From Streptococcus gallolyticus subsp. gallolyticus DSM 16831 (GTDB taxonomy: Bacteria; Bacillota; Bacilli; Lactobacillales; Streptococcaceae): a stretch of 64,000 nucleotides of DNA. The stretch covers positions 390,001 to 454,000 of the forward strand of contig NZ_CP018822.1 in the NCBI RefSeq assembly GCF_002000985.1, written 5' to 3'. A program made the position numbers and the translations under genes. This document shows, in pieces, positions 32,113-40,383 of the stretch. Below the pieces are notes generated by a model. That model was not told the origin of the DNA. It was given only the letters and a program-made list of their open reading frames with translations, and did not search any database. How positions within the stretch are numbered: the stretch's first letter is position 1; every line of letters starts with the position of its first letter.

Positions 32113-33534
32113 ATGGAAAAGTTTTTTAAACTTAAAGAACATGGTACAGATGTTCGTACAGAAGTAACTGCTGGTTTGACAACTTTCTTTGCAATGTCTT
32201 ATGTTTTGTTTGTCAATCCGTCAATCCTCTCACAAACAGGAATGCCTGCACAAGGTGTGTTCCTTGCTACTATTATTGGTGCTGTTGTTGGTACATTGAT
32301 GATGGCTTTCTATGCTAATCTTCCATATGCACAAGCACCAGGTATGGGACTTAACGCATTCTTTACTTATACAGTTGTCTTTTCATTAGGATACACTTGG
32401 CAAGAAGCGTTAGCAATGGTATTCATTTGTGGACTTATTTCACTTGTTATTACAGTAACGAAAGTTCGTAAATTGATTATTGAGTCAATTCCTGCAACAT
32501 TGAAATCAGCAATTTCAGCAGGTATTGGTATTTTCCTTGCTTACGTTGGTATTAAAAATGCTGGTTTCTTGAAATTCTCTGTTGATGCAGGAACATACAC
32601 AGTGTCTGGAACAGGTGCTGACAAAGGTCTTGCTTCAATCACAGCTAATGCCTCAGCTACACCAGGTTTGGTTGCTTTCAACACACCAACTGTTATCCTT
32701 GCATTGATTGGTCTTGCTATCACTATCTTCTTTATCGTTAAAGGTATCCGTGGTGGTGTTATTCTTTCAATCGCTGTAACAACTATTGTTGGTATTTTCA
32801 TGGGTGTTGTTGATCTCGGTTCAATCAACTGGTCAGCGACTAACTTATCTGCTTCAATCAATGATTTGAAACAAGTCTTTGGTGTTGCTCTTGGAAGTCA
32901 AGGTTTGGGGTCATTGTTCTCAGATGCTTCACGTATCCCAGGTGTTTTAATGGCAATTCTTGCTTTCTCATTGACAGATATTTTTGATACAATTGGTACA
33001 CTTGTTGGTACTGGTGAAAAAGTTGGTATTGTTGCCACAACTGGTGAAAATAAAGAATCTAAATCACTTGACCGTGCCCTTTATTCTGATTTGGTTGGTA
33101 CAACATTAGGTGCGATTGCAGGTACTTCAAACGTAACAACTTACGTTGAATCAGCAGCAGGTATCGGTGCTGGTGGTCGTACTGGTTTGACTGCTCTTGT
33201 TGTAGCTGTTCTCTTTGCTATTTCAAGCTTCTTTAGTCCACTTGTTTCAATCGTTCCTACACAAGCAACAGCACCTATCCTTATCATCGTTGGTGTGATG
33301 ATGCTTTCAAATCTTAAAAATGTTAAATGGGATGATTTGAGCGAAGCTATTCCAGCTTTCTTTACATCAATCTTTATGGGATTCAGCTATAGTATCACTT
33401 ACGGTATCGCAGCTGGATTTATCACTTACACATTAGTTAAAATTGTGAAAGGTCAAGCTAAAGATGTTCACTTTGTTATGTGGATTTTGGATTTCTTGTT
33501 CATTCTTAACTTTGTTTGCTTGGCAATTTTGTAA
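32113..33534 (+). CDS. pbuG: NCS2/AzgA-type purine permease (guanine/hypoxanthine)
   Basis: 473-residue polytopic transporter of the NCS2 family, AzgA branch. Recognised from the N-terminal TEVTAGLTTFFAMSYVLFVNP, QAPGMGLNAFFTYTVV, and GTSNVTTYVESAAGIGAGGRTGLT. Likely imports hypoxanthine, guanine or adenine by proton symport. The start codon lies in a perfect palindrome CCATTTTAAAATGG (32103-32116). Substrate within the purines is not certain. Confidence 0.9.
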   Translation: MEKFFKLKEHGTDVRTEVTAGLTTFFAMSYVLFVNPSILSQTGMPAQGVFLATIIGAVVGTLMMAFYANLPYAQAPGMGLNAFFTYTVVFSLGYTWQEALAMVFICGLISLVITVTKVRKLIIESIPATLKSAISAGIGIFLAYVGIKNAGFLKFSVDAGTYTVSGTGADKGLASITANASATPGLVAFNTPTVILALIGLAITIFFIVKGIRGGVILSIAVTTIVGIFMGVVDLGSINWSATNLSASINDLKQVFGVALGSQGLGSLFSDASRIPGVLMAILAFSLTDIFDTIGTLVGTGEKVGIVATTGENKESKSLDRALYSDLVGTTLGAIAGTSNVTTYVESAAGIGAGGRTGLTALVVAVLFAISSFFSPLVSIVPTQATAPILIIVGVMMLSNLKNVKWDDLSEAIPAFFTSIFMGFSYSITYGIAAGFITYTLVKIVKGQAKDVHFVMWILDFLFILNFVCLAIL

Positions 33535-33554
33535 GAGATATAGTTTTAGACGAA

Positions 33555-33586
33555 AGTTGGAGGAGAAATTCCTCCAGCTTTTTTAA
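33555..33586 (+). terminator. pbuG terminator
   Basis: AGTTGGAGGA/TCCTCCAGCT stem (one G-U pair), GAAAT loop, then TTTTTTA. Confidence 0.88.
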
Positions 33587-33683
33587 ATCCTTTTTAGGCG
33601 GTATTGAGTAGCTGTTTTAAGGTGTTTGGAGGATTAGAATTTTGAAATTTTATAATGAAAATAGGAGAAAAGTCGGACGAGAC

Positions 33684-33712
33684 TTGGAAGAGTTTCAGTT
33701 TTTTGATATAAT
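33684..33712 (+). promoter_or_regulatory. tsaE promoter, probably leaderless
   Basis: TTGGAA (33684-33689), 17 bp, TATAAT (33707-33712). The -10 ends six bases before the ATG at 33719, and there is no Shine-Dalgarno, so the mRNA probably begins at or very near the AUG. Confidence 0.75.
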
Positions 33713-33718
33713 AGTTCC

Positions 33719-34162
33719 ATGTTTTATAGTCACAATGAAGATGAGTTGATTGCTTATGGAAATCGGCTCGGTCAAGAATTACAGGCAGGAGATATTCTTG
33801 TTTTAACAGGAAATCTTGGTGCTGGTAAGACAACCTTAACCAAGGGAATTGCTAAGGGACTTGATATTCACCAGATGATTAAGAGTCCAACATACACGAT
33901 TGTTCGGGAATACGAAGGACGTTTACCACTTTATCATTTAGATGTTTATCGTATCGGAAATGATCCTGATTCTATCGATTTAGATGATTTTTTGTATGGT
34001 GATGGCGTAACTGTGATTGAGTGGGGTGAGCTTCTTGAGACTGACTTGCTTGGTGATTATCTAGAGGTTGTTATTACGCCGTCAGGAGATGGGCGTGAAA
34101 TAACACTACATGCTAACGGTTCACGGAGTCAAACGCTTTTGGAGGCGATTGAACGTGGCTGA
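33719..34162 (+). CDS. tsaE: tRNA threonylcarbamoyladenosine biosynthesis ATPase TsaE
   Basis: ATPase needed with TsaB and TsaD for the t6A37 modification of ANN-decoding tRNAs. 147 residues; Walker A GNLGAGKTT at 31-39, then the family segments KSPTYTIVREYE and LYHLDVYRI. It overlaps the following acetyltransferase gene by 8 bp. The order tsaE, GNAT, LCP is, as I recall, also found in S. pneumoniae. Confidence 0.94.
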   Translation: MFYSHNEDELIAYGNRLGQELQAGDILVLTGNLGAGKTTLTKGIAKGLDIHQMIKSPTYTIVREYEGRLPLYHLDVYRIGNDPDSIDLDDFLYGDGVTVIEWGELLETDLLGDYLEVVITPSGDGREITLHANGSRSQTLLEAIERG

Positions 34163-34667
34163 GCAGGAAGTTATCATTGAGGAAGCGCAGCCTTCAGATG
34201 CCAAAGCTTTGATTGATTTACTTAATCAAGTAAATGCAGAAACAGATTTTATCATTTTAGAGAAGAACTTATCTCTTGATGATATGCAGACTTTTTTACG
34301 AACACGTGCAGAAGTCTTAAATGAAATTTGTTTGGTTGTTAGAGTTGGGTCTGAGCTTGCGGGAGTGCTTAATATTGTTAGCACGAACTCACCACAAACT
34401 AATCATATTGGAGATATTTTCATTGCATTGCAAGAAAAATATTGGGGATACGGGCTTGGTTCGCTTTTAATGGAAGTTGCTCTTGATTGGGCAGAGCAAA
34501 CGCCAATGATTCGCCGTTTGGAGTTAACAGTTTAAGCTAGAAATAGCAGAGCTGTTCACCTTTATGAAAAGTTCGGTTTTAAGATTGAAGCTACGAAAGA
34601 ACGTGGCGCAAAAACTAAAGATGGAGAATTTCTTGACGTCTACTTGATGAGTAGGTTGATAGACTAA
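34155..34667 (+). pseudogene. GNAT acetyltransferase broken by an in-frame stop
   Basis: GTG start at 34155 after GGAGG. The N-terminal 126 codons give a GNAT fold (GDIFIALQEKYWGYGLGSLLME is the acetyl-CoA motif A region). A TAA at 34533-34535 then interrupts the frame after LELTV. The same frame stays open afterwards, reading ARNSRAVHLYEKFGF and on to a TAA at 34665-34667, exactly the C-terminal motif B expected for this family. A single CAA-to-TAA change would explain it. Either a real nonsense mutation or a sequencing error; a protein truncated here would lack part of the acetyl-CoA site. Confidence 0.85.
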
Positions 34668-34677
34668 AAGTAAACAA

Positions 34678-35835
34678 ATGAAACTCGGAAAAAAAATTCT
34701 GCTAATGATAGCAGCAATCTTTGTAACAACAATTGTTGCCTTAGGTGTTTATATTACAACAGCTTACAATTTCTCAACAAGTGAGCTTTCAAAAACGTTT
34801 AAAGACTACAAGACGTCTGATTCTAGTAGTAATGCTATTGAGCAAACAAAACCTATCTCAATTCTTTTAATGGGGGTTGATACGGGAGATTCAGAACGTA
34901 CGTCAACGTGGGAAGGTAACAGTGACTCTATGATTTTGGTGACTGTTAATCCTGAAACGAAAAAAACAACGATGACTAGTTTGGAACGTGACGTTTTGGT
35001 GACACTTACTGGACCAGAAGATAATGATATGAATGGCGTTGAAGCTAAATTGAATGCCGCATATGCTTCTGGCGGTGCGCAAATGGCTATCATGACGGTA
35101 CAAAGTTTGTTGGATATTACTATTGATTACTATGTCCAAATCAACATGCAAGGTTTGGTAGATTTGGTTGATGCTGTTGGTGGTATTACCGTAACCAATA
35201 ATTTCGATTTTGCCATTTCGATTGCTGAAAATGAACCTGAATATACAGCAACCGTTGAACCTGGTACTCACAAGATTAATGGTGAACAAGCTTTGGTTTA
35301 CGCACGTATGCGTTATGATGACCCAGAAGGTGACTATGGACGTCAAAAACGCCAACGTGAAGTCATTCAAAAAGTCTTGAAGAAAATTTTAGCGCTTGAT
35401 AGTGTAAGTTCATATAAAAAAATCCTTTCTGCTGTAAGTAGCAATATGCAAACAAATATTGAAATTTCATCTAGCACGATTCCAAGTCTACTTGGTTATA
35501 CAGATGCTTTGAGTGATATTGAAACCTACCAACTACAAGGTGAGGATGCGACGATTAATGGTACATCATATCAGATTGTCACATCAGATCATCTGCTTGA
35601 AATTCAAAATAATATCAAGAAACAACTTGGTTTGGATGAAAGTACAACCTTGCAAACAACAGCTGTTCTCTATGAAAATCTCTATGGTAGTGGAACATCA
35701 AGTTCTTATGATAGTGGCTATGGTGATTATAGTAGTTCTAGCGGCTATGACAGTGGTTATAGTGATTACAATAGTGGTGGTTATAGCGACTATAGCACAG
35801 ATACTTATTCTGATTACAGTGCTTATTCATATTAA
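34678..35835 (+). CDS. LytR-CpsA-Psr (LCP) family cell-envelope ligase
   Basis: Membrane-anchored enzyme that links glycopolymers (teichoic acid or capsule) from undecaprenyl carriers to peptidoglycan. 385 residues: one TM helix at about 6-27, LCP domain at about 78-235 with conserved NSDSMILV, Arg104 in SLERDV, and ALVYARMRYDD followed by basic GRQKRQRE. The last 50 residues are a Ser/Tyr/Gly/Asp repeat tail (units such as SGYSDY), outside the catalytic domain. The Shine-Dalgarno is poor, suggesting coupling to the acetyltransferase frame 10 bp upstream. Family is certain; the polymer is unknown. Confidence 0.92.
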   Translation: MKLGKKILLMIAAIFVTTIVALGVYITTAYNFSTSELSKTFKDYKTSDSSSNAIEQTKPISILLMGVDTGDSERTSTWEGNSDSMILVTVNPETKKTTMTSLERDVLVTLTGPEDNDMNGVEAKLNAAYASGGAQMAIMTVQSLLDITIDYYVQINMQGLVDLVDAVGGITVTNNFDFAISIAENEPEYTATVEPGTHKINGEQALVYARMRYDDPEGDYGRQKRQREVIQKVLKKILALDSVSSYKKILSAVSSNMQTNIEISSSTIPSLLGYTDALSDIETYQLQGEDATINGTSYQIVTSDHLLEIQNNIKKQLGLDESTTLQTTAVLYENLYGSGTSSSYDSGYGDYSSSSGYDSGYSDYNSGGYSDYSTDTYSDYSAYSY

Positions 35836-35844
35836 GATAATAGA

Positions 35845-35871
35845 AGCTGAGATAAAATCTCAGCTTTTTTA
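35845..35871 (+). terminator. LCP gene terminator
   Basis: AGCTGAGAT-AAA-ATCTCAGCT followed by TTTTT. Confidence 0.9.
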
Positions 35872-35961
35872 GTTTATTTACAAGTCGCTGTCAAGAAATA
35901 TTAAAACAGCAATTACCAACTTGAGTCAACCTAGATTTTCCCATGTACAATTGATTAGGCA

Positions 35962-35996
35962 TTATAAAACCACCAAGCTAAAAGGCTTGGTGGTTG
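35962..35996 (-). terminator. hit operon terminator
   Basis: Perfect 11-bp stem AACCACCAAGC/GCTTGGTGGTT; minus-strand tail TTTTAT. Confidence 0.85.
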
Positions 35997-36000
35997 TTGC

Positions 36001-36303
36001 TTAGTTTTCTTTTTGATATTTTGCTAGCGTTGCTTTGATTTGCTCTAAGCGGCTATTGGTTTCTTGTTCAAAAAGGCGACGTTTGTAATCCAAATCTTGG
36101 CTGATTGTTTGAAGTATTGGAAGCTGGTTGTTAATGTCATCAATACTGCGACGAATTTTTGCGATGTCAGTTGAAATTCTTTCGCTAATGTCATCAGCTT
36201 CTACGATTTCTGCTTTAAATTGGTCGCGGTTTTTATAGACGTGATAAGCTGCATATCCTGCGCAACCAGCCACGCCGAGTGCGATAAGATGTCTTAATTT
36301 CAT
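36001..36303 (-). CDS. Small membrane-anchored coiled-coil protein
   Basis: 100 residues. A short N-terminal hydrophobic segment (about 5-22, Gly/Ala-rich) is followed by a soluble part predicted as alpha-helical coiled coil (about 35-98, heptad-like Ile/Leu spacing, many charged residues). I do not recognise a named family; it resembles YtxH-type proteins only in layout. Its start overlaps the hit stop by 4 bp, so it is co-translated with hit. Confidence 0.7.
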   Translation of the reverse strand: MKLRHLIALGVAGCAGYAAYHVYKNRDQFKAEIVEADDISERISTDIAKIRRSIDDINNQLPILQTISQDLDYKRRLFEQETNSRLEQIKATLAKYQKEN

Positions 36304-36719
36304 GCTTTTACCTCTTGAGAGATTTGCTCTGCTAATTTACCAAGCGCTTCAAAGTCAGGTTCGTGTTCTGTGAAGGCAAATGTGACTTCGTCGTTAGTAT
36401 CATAACGTGGGATGAGGTGGACGTGTGCATGGAAAACAGTTTGTCCAGCGACTTCTTCGTTGTTATTAAGAATATTCATGCCGACAGCACCAGTAGCTTT
36501 TTGGACGGCACGTGCGACTTTTGGTAAACGAGCAAAGAGTATTTCTGATGTTTCTTGAGACATGGCAAGAACATTGCGGACGTGCTCTTTTGGAATTAAT
36601 AGAGTATGTCCTTTAGTTGTTTGTGAAATGTCTAAAAAAGCAAGTACTTGGTCATCTTCATAGACTTTTGATGATGGGATGTCACCAGCGATAATTTTAC
36701 AAAAGATACAATTTTCCAT
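36300..36719 (-). CDS. hit: HIT-family nucleotide hydrolase
   Basis: 139 residues; histidine-triad motif HAHVHLIPR and N-terminal CIFCKIIAGDIPSSKVYED. Likely hydrolyses adenylylated or dinucleoside compounds. An in-frame ATG three codons upstream (36728) is less well spaced from AGGTGAT. It is divergent from ecsA, with a shared 60-bp promoter region. Confidence 0.92.
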   Translation of the reverse strand: MENCIFCKIIAGDIPSSKVYEDDQVLAFLDISQTTKGHTLLIPKEHVRNVLAMSQETSEILFARLPKVARAVQKATGAVGMNILNNNEEVAGQTVFHAHVHLIPRYDTNDEVTFAFTEHEPDFEALGKLAEQISQEVKA

Positions 36720-36782
36720 TTGAATCACCTATAATCCTTTGATTTTGTTATAATTATTATATCAAAAATTTGTGGGTATCTT

Positions 36783-37508
36783 ATGTTAAAAATTGAAAAT
36801 GTAACTGGGGGATATATTAACATCCCTGTCTTAAAAAATATTTCTTTTGAAGTTGGTGACGGTGAGCTTATTGGCTTAATTGGTTTGAATGGGGCTGGTA
36901 AGTCAACGACAATCAATGAAATTATCGGACTTTTAACGCCATATCAAGGGCAAATTTCGATTGATGGTTTGACTTTGGCGCAGGATCAGGCGGAATATCG
37001 TAAGAAAATCGGATTTATCCCAGAAACGCCAAGTTTATATGAAGAACTGACTTTACGTGAACATTTAGAAACGGTTGCAATGGCTTATGACCTTAATTAT
37101 GATGAGGCGATGGCGCGTGCGACAGAATTGTTGGAACTTTTCCGTTTATCTGATAAATTAGAGTGGTTTCCGATTAATTTCTCTAAAGGGATGAAGCAGA
37201 AGGTCATGATTATTTGTGCCTTTATGGTCAATCCAAGTTTGTTTATCGTTGATGAACCCTTTTTGGGATTGGACCCATTAGCGATTTCGGATTTGACAGA
37301 ATTATTGGCGCAAGAAAAGGCAAAAGGAAAAGCGATTTTGATGTCAACACACGTTTTGGATGCTGCTGAAAAGATGTGTGACCGTTTTGTGATTTTGCAT
37401 CAAGGGCAAATTCGTGCGACTGGTACATTAGCAGAGCTACGTGAAGCTTTTGGTGATGAGACAGCAACGCTTAATGATATTTATATGTCATTGACTAAAG
37501 AGGTGTGA
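36783..37508 (+). CDS. ecsA: ABC transporter ATPase EcsA
   Basis: 241-residue ATPase: Walker A GLNGAGKST, signature NFSKGMKQK (degenerate LSGGQ), Walker B LFIVDEPFLGLD. Pairs with EcsB. In B. subtilis, Ecs affects protein secretion, competence and intramembrane proteolysis; the cargo is unknown. A TATAAT at 36749-36754 may be its promoter. Confidence 0.93.
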   Translation: MLKIENVTGGYINIPVLKNISFEVGDGELIGLIGLNGAGKSTTINEIIGLLTPYQGQISIDGLTLAQDQAEYRKKIGFIPETPSLYEELTLREHLETVAMAYDLNYDEAMARATELLELFRLSDKLEWFPINFSKGMKQKVMIICAFMVNPSLFIVDEPFLGLDPLAISDLTELLAQEKAKGKAILMSTHVLDAAEKMCDRFVILHQGQIRATGTLAELREAFGDETATLNDIYMSLTKEV

Positions 37509-37509
37509 T

Positions 37510-38544
37510 ATGAAAGAAGTTTTTCAAAAGCGCCGTAGTGCTTTTTTAGGGCAATGCTTAAAGTATCTTCGTTATGTTTTTAATGACCATTTTGTGCTAG
37601 TCTTGGTTTTCTTAACAGGTTTTCTGATGGTTCAATACAGCCAGCTGTTACGTCAGTTTCCAAGTCAGACAGTCGTTATTGACGTGATTTTGGTCTTGGT
37701 TATCCTTGTTTTGCTTAGCCTTGGGAAGATTGCGACTTATTTGGAAGCACCTGATAAATTGTTCTATTTGCCAAAAGAAATTGAGATTTTGCAATGGCTA
37801 TCACAGGCAAGACGTCGTGCTTTTGTGATTTGGACGATCGTGCAAACGGTAATTCTTGTCTTATTAGCTCCTATCTTCTTTAAACTAGGTTTTTCAACGG
37901 TTACCTTTGGCATTTTATTGCTTGCTTTAGCGGTTGTGAAATGGCTTGTAATGAAAGAAAAAAGCAAGGTATTCTTTTCTCAAGGAAAATTTTCATGGGA
38001 TGCTGCCATTTCTTATGAAGCAAAACGTCGTCAAGGAGTGCTTAAATTCTTTTCACTTTTCACAACGGTTAAGGGAATTTCAGCTAGTGTGAAACGTCGT
38101 TCGTATTTGGATGGTCTGCTTGGTTTGGTCAAAAAAACACATGCCGAAACATGGTCAAATTTGTACCTACGTGCGTTTTTACGGAGTTCAGATTATTTTG
38201 CTTTAACCTTGCGATTACTCGCATTGAGCTTGCTTGCGCTTATCTTTATTTCTAATCGCTTGGTAGCAGTTGGCTTGGCTTTGGTCTTTAATTATTTATT
38301 ACTTTTTCAATTATTAACCCTATCCCAACATTTTGATTATCAATATTTGACCAGTCTTTATCCAATTTCTGAAAAGCAAAAGGCGGCTAATTTAAAGACA
38401 TTTTTGAAAAAATTATCGTATTTACTGGGCTTTTTGGAGTTGTTATTAACGTTTTCTTGGCAAGCAGCGGGCTTGTTGGTTTTGGTAACGGTTATTATTA
38501 CAGAATGGTATCTTCCTTACAAAATCAATAAGATGATTGACTAG
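37510..38544 (+). CDS. ecsB: ABC transporter permease EcsB
   Basis: 344-residue membrane partner of EcsA, starting 1 bp after its stop. Helices are in two clusters (about 28-75 and 95-150, then 220-280 and 300-340) separated by a basic loop containing EAKRRQG. Typical of the EcsB family in size and location. Confidence 0.92.
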   Translation: MKEVFQKRRSAFLGQCLKYLRYVFNDHFVLVLVFLTGFLMVQYSQLLRQFPSQTVVIDVILVLVILVLLSLGKIATYLEAPDKLFYLPKEIEILQWLSQARRRAFVIWTIVQTVILVLLAPIFFKLGFSTVTFGILLLALAVVKWLVMKEKSKVFFSQGKFSWDAAISYEAKRRQGVLKFFSLFTTVKGISASVKRRSYLDGLLGLVKKTHAETWSNLYLRAFLRSSDYFALTLRLLALSLLALIFISNRLVAVGLALVFNYLLLFQLLTLSQHFDYQYLTSLYPISEKQKAANLKTFLKKLSYLLGFLELLLTFSWQAAGLLVLVTVIITEWYLPYKINKMID

Positions 38545-38608
38545 GCGCTGTAAAACAAGTAAAATAGGAGTAAACAAACGATTCACGAAAGAAAAGGAGG
38601 GCGGACAG

Positions 38609-39403
38609 GTGACAGTATCGGATCAAGAATTGACAATGACTCCCTTGCAAGGTAAGAGTGGTAAAGCCTTTATTGGTCAATATCCAAACGGTGAAAAAAT
38701 CTTTATTAAATTGAATACGACACCGATTTTGCCTGCACTTGCTAAAGAACAGATTGCACCACAATTATTGTGGGTACGTCGAACTGGCAATGGTGATACA
38801 ATGAGTGCTCAAGAGTGGCTTGATGGTAGAATTTTGACAAAAGAGGATATGGGGAGTAAACAAATTGTCCATATTCTTTTGCGTTTGCACAAATCACGCC
38901 CTCTAGTTAATCAGCTGTTACAGTTGAACTATAAGATTGAAAATCCTTATGATTTGTTGGTGGATTGGGAAAAAAATGCCCCACTTCAAATCCAAGAGAA
39001 TACTTATCTGCAAAGTATCGTCAAAGAATTAAAACGCAGTTTACCAGAGTTTCGTTCAGAAGTTGCAACGATTGTGCATGGTGATATTAAGCATAGCAAC
39101 TGGGTCATTACGACTAGTGGTATGATTTACCTTGTTGATTGGGATTCTGTGCGATTGACAGATAGAATGTATGATGTAGCCTTTCTTTTGAGCCATTACA
39201 TTCCATATTCACGTTGGCATGAGTGGTTAAATTATTATGGTTACAAGGATAATGAGAAAGTACGCCAAAAAATTGTTTGGTACGGACAATTCTCATATCT
39301 TTCACAAATTTTAAACTGTTTTGATAAGCGTGACATGGAGCACGTGAATCAAGAAATTTATGGTTTACGAAAATTTAGGGAGTTAGTTAGTAAAAAGAAA
39401 TAA
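38609..39403 (+). CDS. ccrZ: Cell-cycle regulator CcrZ (phosphotransferase-like)
   Basis: 264 residues, the size of pneumococcal CcrZ, a regulator linking division to DnaA-driven replication. A choline/aminoglycoside-kinase-type fold: His157 and Asp159 in [10 protein letters not shown], Asn164, and Asp177 in LVDWD; these positions equal residues I recall as important in pneumococcus. The start is GTG at 38609, 8 bp after AAAGGAGG; the frame upstream to 38537 overlaps the end of ecsB and is rejected. Its stop overlaps trmB, as in other streptococci. Confidence 0.92.
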   Translation: MTVSDQELTMTPLQGKSGKAFIGQYPNGEKIFIKLNTTPILPALAKEQIAPQLLWVRRTGNGDTMSAQEWLDGRILTKEDMGSKQIVHILLRLHKSRPLVNQLLQLNYKIENPYDLLVDWEKNAPLQIQENTYLQSIVKELKRSLPEFRSEVATIVHGDIKHSNWVITTSGMIYLVDWDSVRLTDRMYDVAFLLSHYIPYSRWHEWLNYYGYKDNEKVRQKIVWYGQFSYLSQILNCFDKRDMEHVNQEIYGLRKFRELVSKKK

Positions 39404-40041
39404 TGCGAGTTAGAAAACGTAAGGGTGCTGAGGAGCACTTAGAAAATAACCCACACTATGTTATTTTAAATCCAGAAGAAGCCAAAGGACGTTGGCGCGA
39501 AGTATTTGGTAATGATAATCCGATCCACATTGAAGTAGGTTCAGGAAAAGGAGCTTTCATTACTGGAATGGCTTTGCAAAATCCAGATATTAACTATATC
39601 GGAATTGACATTCAAGTATCTGTGCTTAGCTATGCTTTAGATAAAGTGTTAGATAGTCAAGCACCGAATGTTCGTTTGTTGTTAGTTGATGGCTCTGATT
39701 TGACAAATTATTTTGCAGATGGTGAGATTGATTTAATGTATTTGAATTTTTCAGATCCATGGCCGAAAAAACGTCATGAAAAACGCCGTTTAACTTATAA
39801 GACATTCTTGGATACTTACCGTCAAATTTTACCAGAACAAGGTGAAATTCATTTCAAAACGGATAACCGTGGTTTGTTTGAATACAGTTTGGCAAGTTTC
39901 TCACAATATGGCATGATTTTAAAACAAGTTTGGTTAGATCTGCATGCTAGTGATTTTGAGGGAAATGTCATGACTGAATATGAGGAAAAATTTTCTCAAA
40001 AAGGACAAGTCATTTACCGTGTTGAAGCACAATTTCAGTAA
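39403..40041 (+). CDS. trmB: tRNA (guanine-N7-)-methyltransferase TrmB
   Basis: Makes m7G46 in tRNA. 212 residues; SAM-binding [11 protein letters not shown], then YIGIDIQ, and the diagnostic [15 protein letters not shown] motif. TAATG overlap with ccrZ. Confidence 0.96.
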   Translation: MRVRKRKGAEEHLENNPHYVILNPEEAKGRWREVFGNDNPIHIEVGSGKGAFITGMALQNPDINYIGIDIQVSVLSYALDKVLDSQAPNVRLLLVDGSDLTNYFADGEIDLMYLNFSDPWPKKRHEKRRLTYKTFLDTYRQILPEQGEIHFKTDNRGLFEYSLASFSQYGMILKQVWLDLHASDFEGNVMTEYEEKFSQKGQVIYRVEAQFQ

Positions 40042-40082
40042 TTAGTGGACTGGTTAAAGAAGTGGTTATCTAAGCTTCTTTC

Positions 40083-40167
40083 GGAGAGGTCGCATAGTGG
40101 TCGAGTGCGCACGCTTGGAAAGCGTGTAGTCCAATTGGGCTCGGGGGTTCGAATCCCCTCCTCTCCT
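40083..40167 (+). tRNA. tRNA-Ser (GGA)
   Basis: 85 nt with the long variable arm of class II tRNAs. Acceptor GGAGAGG/CCTCTCC, anticodon loop TTGGAAA (anticodon GGA), T arm GGGGGTTCGAATCCCCT. The discriminator position reads T rather than the usual G of bacterial tRNA-Ser, and no CCA is encoded. It is the left boundary of the exopolysaccharide cluster. Confidence 0.93.
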
Positions 40168-40272
40168 TACAAAATTGAATAGTAAAAAACGCCCTTTATT
40201 TTATAGATAATGATGTAAAAAATCAAGGCATTTTTTTGTACTCAATTATCGTAATGTTATTGAGATTTATGA

Positions 40273-40368
40273 ATGGGAAAAACTCTCACCGGAGTTAAGA
40301 AATATTTAAAAAATAACAACTATAGTTTGAATGTTTGGGAGCAAGCTGCTGGTAGTAAAACTACTTAG
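40273..40368 (+). CDS. Possible 31-codon small ORF or gene remnant
   Basis: ATG at 40273 opens a 31-codon frame (begins MGKTLTGVKKYL, ends AAGSKTT) that stops 15 bp before dgc. There is no good Shine-Dalgarno and I do not recognise the product. It could be a leader peptide, a remnant, or chance. The rest of 40168-40383 has a weak hairpin (about 40190-40240) ending in ATTTTTTTG that may terminate tRNA-Ser transcription. Confidence 0.2.
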   Translation: MGKTLTGVKKYLKNNNYSLNVWEQAAGSKTT

Positions 40369-40383
40369 AATGGTGAGGCTGTA

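Noticed and set aside
34903..35370. 155-codon minus-strand frame opposite the LCP gene
   Set aside because: Shadow of the LCP reading frame, with no start signals and atypical composition.
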